Below, one piece after another: positions 61,450 to 64,000 of a DNA stretch of 64,000 nt. Where the stretch lies: the NCBI RefSeq assembly GCF_018691265.1, contig NW_024881321.1, positions 21,860,198-21,924,197 of the forward strand, given 5' to 3'. The notes under the pieces were generated by a model. It made no database searches, was not told where the DNA came from, and saw nothing but the letters and a program-made list of their open reading frames with translations. The stretch is from Tyto alba (Eukaryota; Chordata; Aves; Strigiformes; Tytonidae). The position numbers were made by a program, and so were the translations under genes. Positions within the stretch are counted from its first letter, which is position 1. The number at the start of each line of letters is the position of its first letter.

Positions 61450-64000
61450 TAGTCTCTTTAGTTCCAAAAGTGAAATTACAAGTCATTTAATGTGAAATGG
61501 TGAGCAGAAACTCTAATTTACAGATCTGAAATTATTATCGGTAGGGATTTTTTGTCACAATGATGTGGTAGGATATAAAAGTCCATTCAAGGCTAAGGAA
61601 AGAAAAGAAAAATCACTTTCTGAAAACCATGACAAGTTGCATACTATTGTAGCATCTGGCTGCAGAAGGTAAAACTGCATCTGGGTAATACTTGCTAACG
61701 TGACTGCAACATATGCAGGAAGATACAAAGGCCCGTGGACCTCAACAGCAGTACAGGAGGAACAGAATAAATATATTTTGAAAAATGTCATCAATGTATT
61801 ATGTATAAAATAGATCTGTACTCTACTTTAGTGTCAGCCATGAGTGACTTTTTGTTCCTCTGTTATCCTTACTTAACATAGGCAAGTGTGATGGTTACTC
61901 CAAACCATGAGAGCAAGGAAAGATAATTTCCATTTATCTTGGTATTTTCTAAAAAGCAACAGCTTTTAAAGTAATATTCTAGGGAACTTCTGAAATAAAT
62001 ACAAAACTAAACCAGAGAGTTTTCAAGTTTATGAGTAAAATTTTCCTGGGACAACACAATTTGGAAAACTTGTGTGTACCTTGGGAAAAAGATACAGTCA
62101 GAAAGTACTTAGCTATTTTGCATGATTTTATGGCTGGCAGTCTTCATAATAAATACAGCAGGAGGCATCTGATGAGGAGAATAATAATATAGTTTTAGCA
62201 ATTTAGCTGAAACAGCTTAAGAAGTTGCCACTATGTTCCTCAGTTGGAAGATACTGTCCTGACAGCTGTGACCCCGAAATAAACCATGTAACTACTTCAA
62301 ATCCATTTCAGTGCAAAGTCACAGGGTTAGCTTAAATCACTGATGAATGTAATTTCAGATGATTAGCTTTTGGTTTATGTATTAGCTGATAAAACAGTCT
62401 TTATAATTCAGAATTACCTTATAACAGGGAGATAGTGATGAATTTCTGAAGTTCTTTGTTGATTTTATCTAACAGGTATTACAGTGAAGACTTCATCTTA
62501 TCTACAGATATCTTATGCAAATTTAGTAAGTTCCCTCTACAGTCAGCAGGAAGAAACAGGCCCACACTGGATTTGACCTGATTTATCCCCACTGACGTGT
62601 TTATCATTTGTGATTATTTTAAAAAGTATAAATTTTATGCTTCAGAATGTTAGTGATATTATAAATTTTATTAATTAATGAAAACTAATAAAATGTTGTC
62701 TTAAGTACTATAAAGCCATCCACTTCAGCGATCCACTATGACTGTATTGTATAGGAATAAAACATGACACTGTGAAACTATAATGTTCTTCATGCTTTGA
62801 ATTCCTGATGCTATACTAAATTTTCTTGTCTAATAGAATCATCTCATTAGAGATACAATGCCTAAATTAAAGGGTGAAGTTCTTTGTTGATTGTGAAATA
62901 AGTCACATCAGTTATTCATAAAGTTGTTCTGGCTTTAAAGATCTATATGCCTCTCATGATGTCTGACCATTTTGTAAACTAGTAAGACTAAGTAGACTAA
63001 TGCTGTGACACATATGTTGCTGGTTTTATGGTTTTATGAAAATTATATACTCTGGTGAGTATATGTTCATTCAGACTGATGGTACTCCTGGTATGGAGCT
63101 CTGCAGAAACATCAGGAGCTGACCTGAAGGAGCTGTCTGACATTTGTGATGAGTATTAAATCAAAACTTCTTTGAAATGTGGGCACAAATGCATATTATG
63201 AAGCCTATCCAAGGTAGGTATTTCTGTGGGTGCTTGTGTATGAGTGTGCAGTCTGTCCGTCTGACAGTCTAGCTGTGTTCTTTTGGACTGCTTTCAACAA
63301 CTAATTCAATATTATTGGGAAAAATATATATATAAAAACCCAACAACATAACAGAACTCTTTAATTTCTCTTAAGCATTGACTAGACCAACATGCTGTGA
63401 GCATGTTAAGTGAACATAGATTGCTGCATTGAAACAATATCTCTCTGGGATCATTTAAAACAGCTGTGATTCATTATACTTCTACTGCATAAAAAAAAAT
63501 AACAGTGCTGTTGGTACTTTTTGGCCTCAAGAGCTGCCTAAAGATCTGTGAACACTTCTACTATGTTACTTGCAAAAATCGGTTTTGAGTAGCTTTGTTC
63601 TGTTGTGAAACAGAACTGGTATACGTACAAGCTGTTTAGCTGGCCCTGCTTTTGAAACTGCTGAACTGATACCAGAAAAGACAAGTGATCAGACAACAGA
63701 TTCACAAGCTGTACAGTTAAAAATTTAATAGCTTGTAAATGGTGAAAGAAGGAAAGAGGTGGAAAAAGAAGGAAGAAGGCAGATAACCTTAACATTGAAA
63801 TAGATATTTTGGCTTTCTAAAATTACCCTCTCTACTTCCAGACTTAACATGGAAAGTGTTTAATATTCTTAGAATGCTGGGTTTGATATTAAAATCATAG
63901 AAATAAATTTAATATAGAAAAAAATCTATACCACAACAATAAAAAAATGCATAAAACCCTGTCATTATTGTCCGAGATGCATTTACAGTGTCCATTAGTA

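Larger units (their letters stand above)
48794..64000. other. AT-rich non-coding DNA to the end of the window
   Basis: About 15 kb with no supported gene and no transposable element I can name. It contains a possible short exon at 49.3 kb (minus strand; see findings), G runs at 49.9 and 52.4 kb, an A-rich tract at 53.0 kb, a pyrimidine tract at 57.4 kb and regulatory-looking segments near 57.1 and 59.6 kb. The open frames of 107 codons (51259-51582, +) and 112 codons (59798-60136, -) have no recognisable domain. Confidence 0.65.

Noticed and set aside
62515..62522. Perfect octamer ATGCAAAT
   Set aside because: An 8-base match is expected by chance in 64 kb of AT-rich DNA, and no supporting context was seen.
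1..64000. CRISPR arrays, bacterial operons, tRNA or rRNA genes
   Set aside because: No regularly spaced repeats with unique spacers, no coding density and no cloverleaf or rRNA-like sequence were seen. The window is eukaryotic non-coding DNA.

Overview
The window looks like a piece of a bird (or other sauropsid reptile) nuclear genome. The direct evidence is five decayed, 5'-truncated copies of a CR1-type LINE. Two of them end in the 3' octamer repeat typical of that family (ATTCTRTG-like), and several keep recognisable reverse-transcriptase peptides. The rest is AT-rich sequence full of homopolymers and microsatellites. I found no intact protein-coding gene, no rRNA, no tRNA and no bacterial-type feature. 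It reads as intergenic or deep intronic DNA, and nearly all open frames are chance frames or low-complexity translations.

Layout. 1-4.7 kb: AT-rich unique DNA with a 35-base A run and a (GT)n. 4.7-5.2 kb: CR1 copy A (+) with a large internal deletion. 6.9-7.4 kb: CR1 copy B (+), followed at once by a GC-rich stretch of unknown origin (7.4-7.86 kb). 7.9-16.7 kb: unique AT-rich DNA. 16.7-17.5 kb: CR1 copy C (+). 18.1-18.3 kb: a second small GC-rich stretch. 21-22.7 kb: a 40-base T run and a 230-base pure purine tract. 23.7-25.0 kb: CR1 copy D (-), the longest copy. 25.3 kb: a possible LTR edge. 30.3 kb: a perfect (ACT)25. 36.8-37.9 kb: CR1 copy E (-), the best preserved reverse-transcriptase remnant. 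45.1-46.0 kb: a heavily decayed hAT-family transposase-like fossil (+), the most unusual item in the window. 48.3-48.8 kb: (AAT)n and TA/TG-rich DNA with a perfect palindrome. 49.3 kb: a weak candidate coding exon on the minus strand. The remainder to 64 kb is unique AT-rich DNA with a G-quadruplex-like run, a 16-base G run, A-rich tracts and a few segments that look like conserved regulatory DNA.

There is no gene set working together here. The biology visible is mobile-element history (LINE retrotransposition and an old DNA transposon or transposase-derived gene copy), simple-repeat expansion and possible long-range regulatory elements. I did not find a convincing undescribed system. The hAT fossil, the two GC-rich stretches of unknown origin and the possible exon deserve a database search first.
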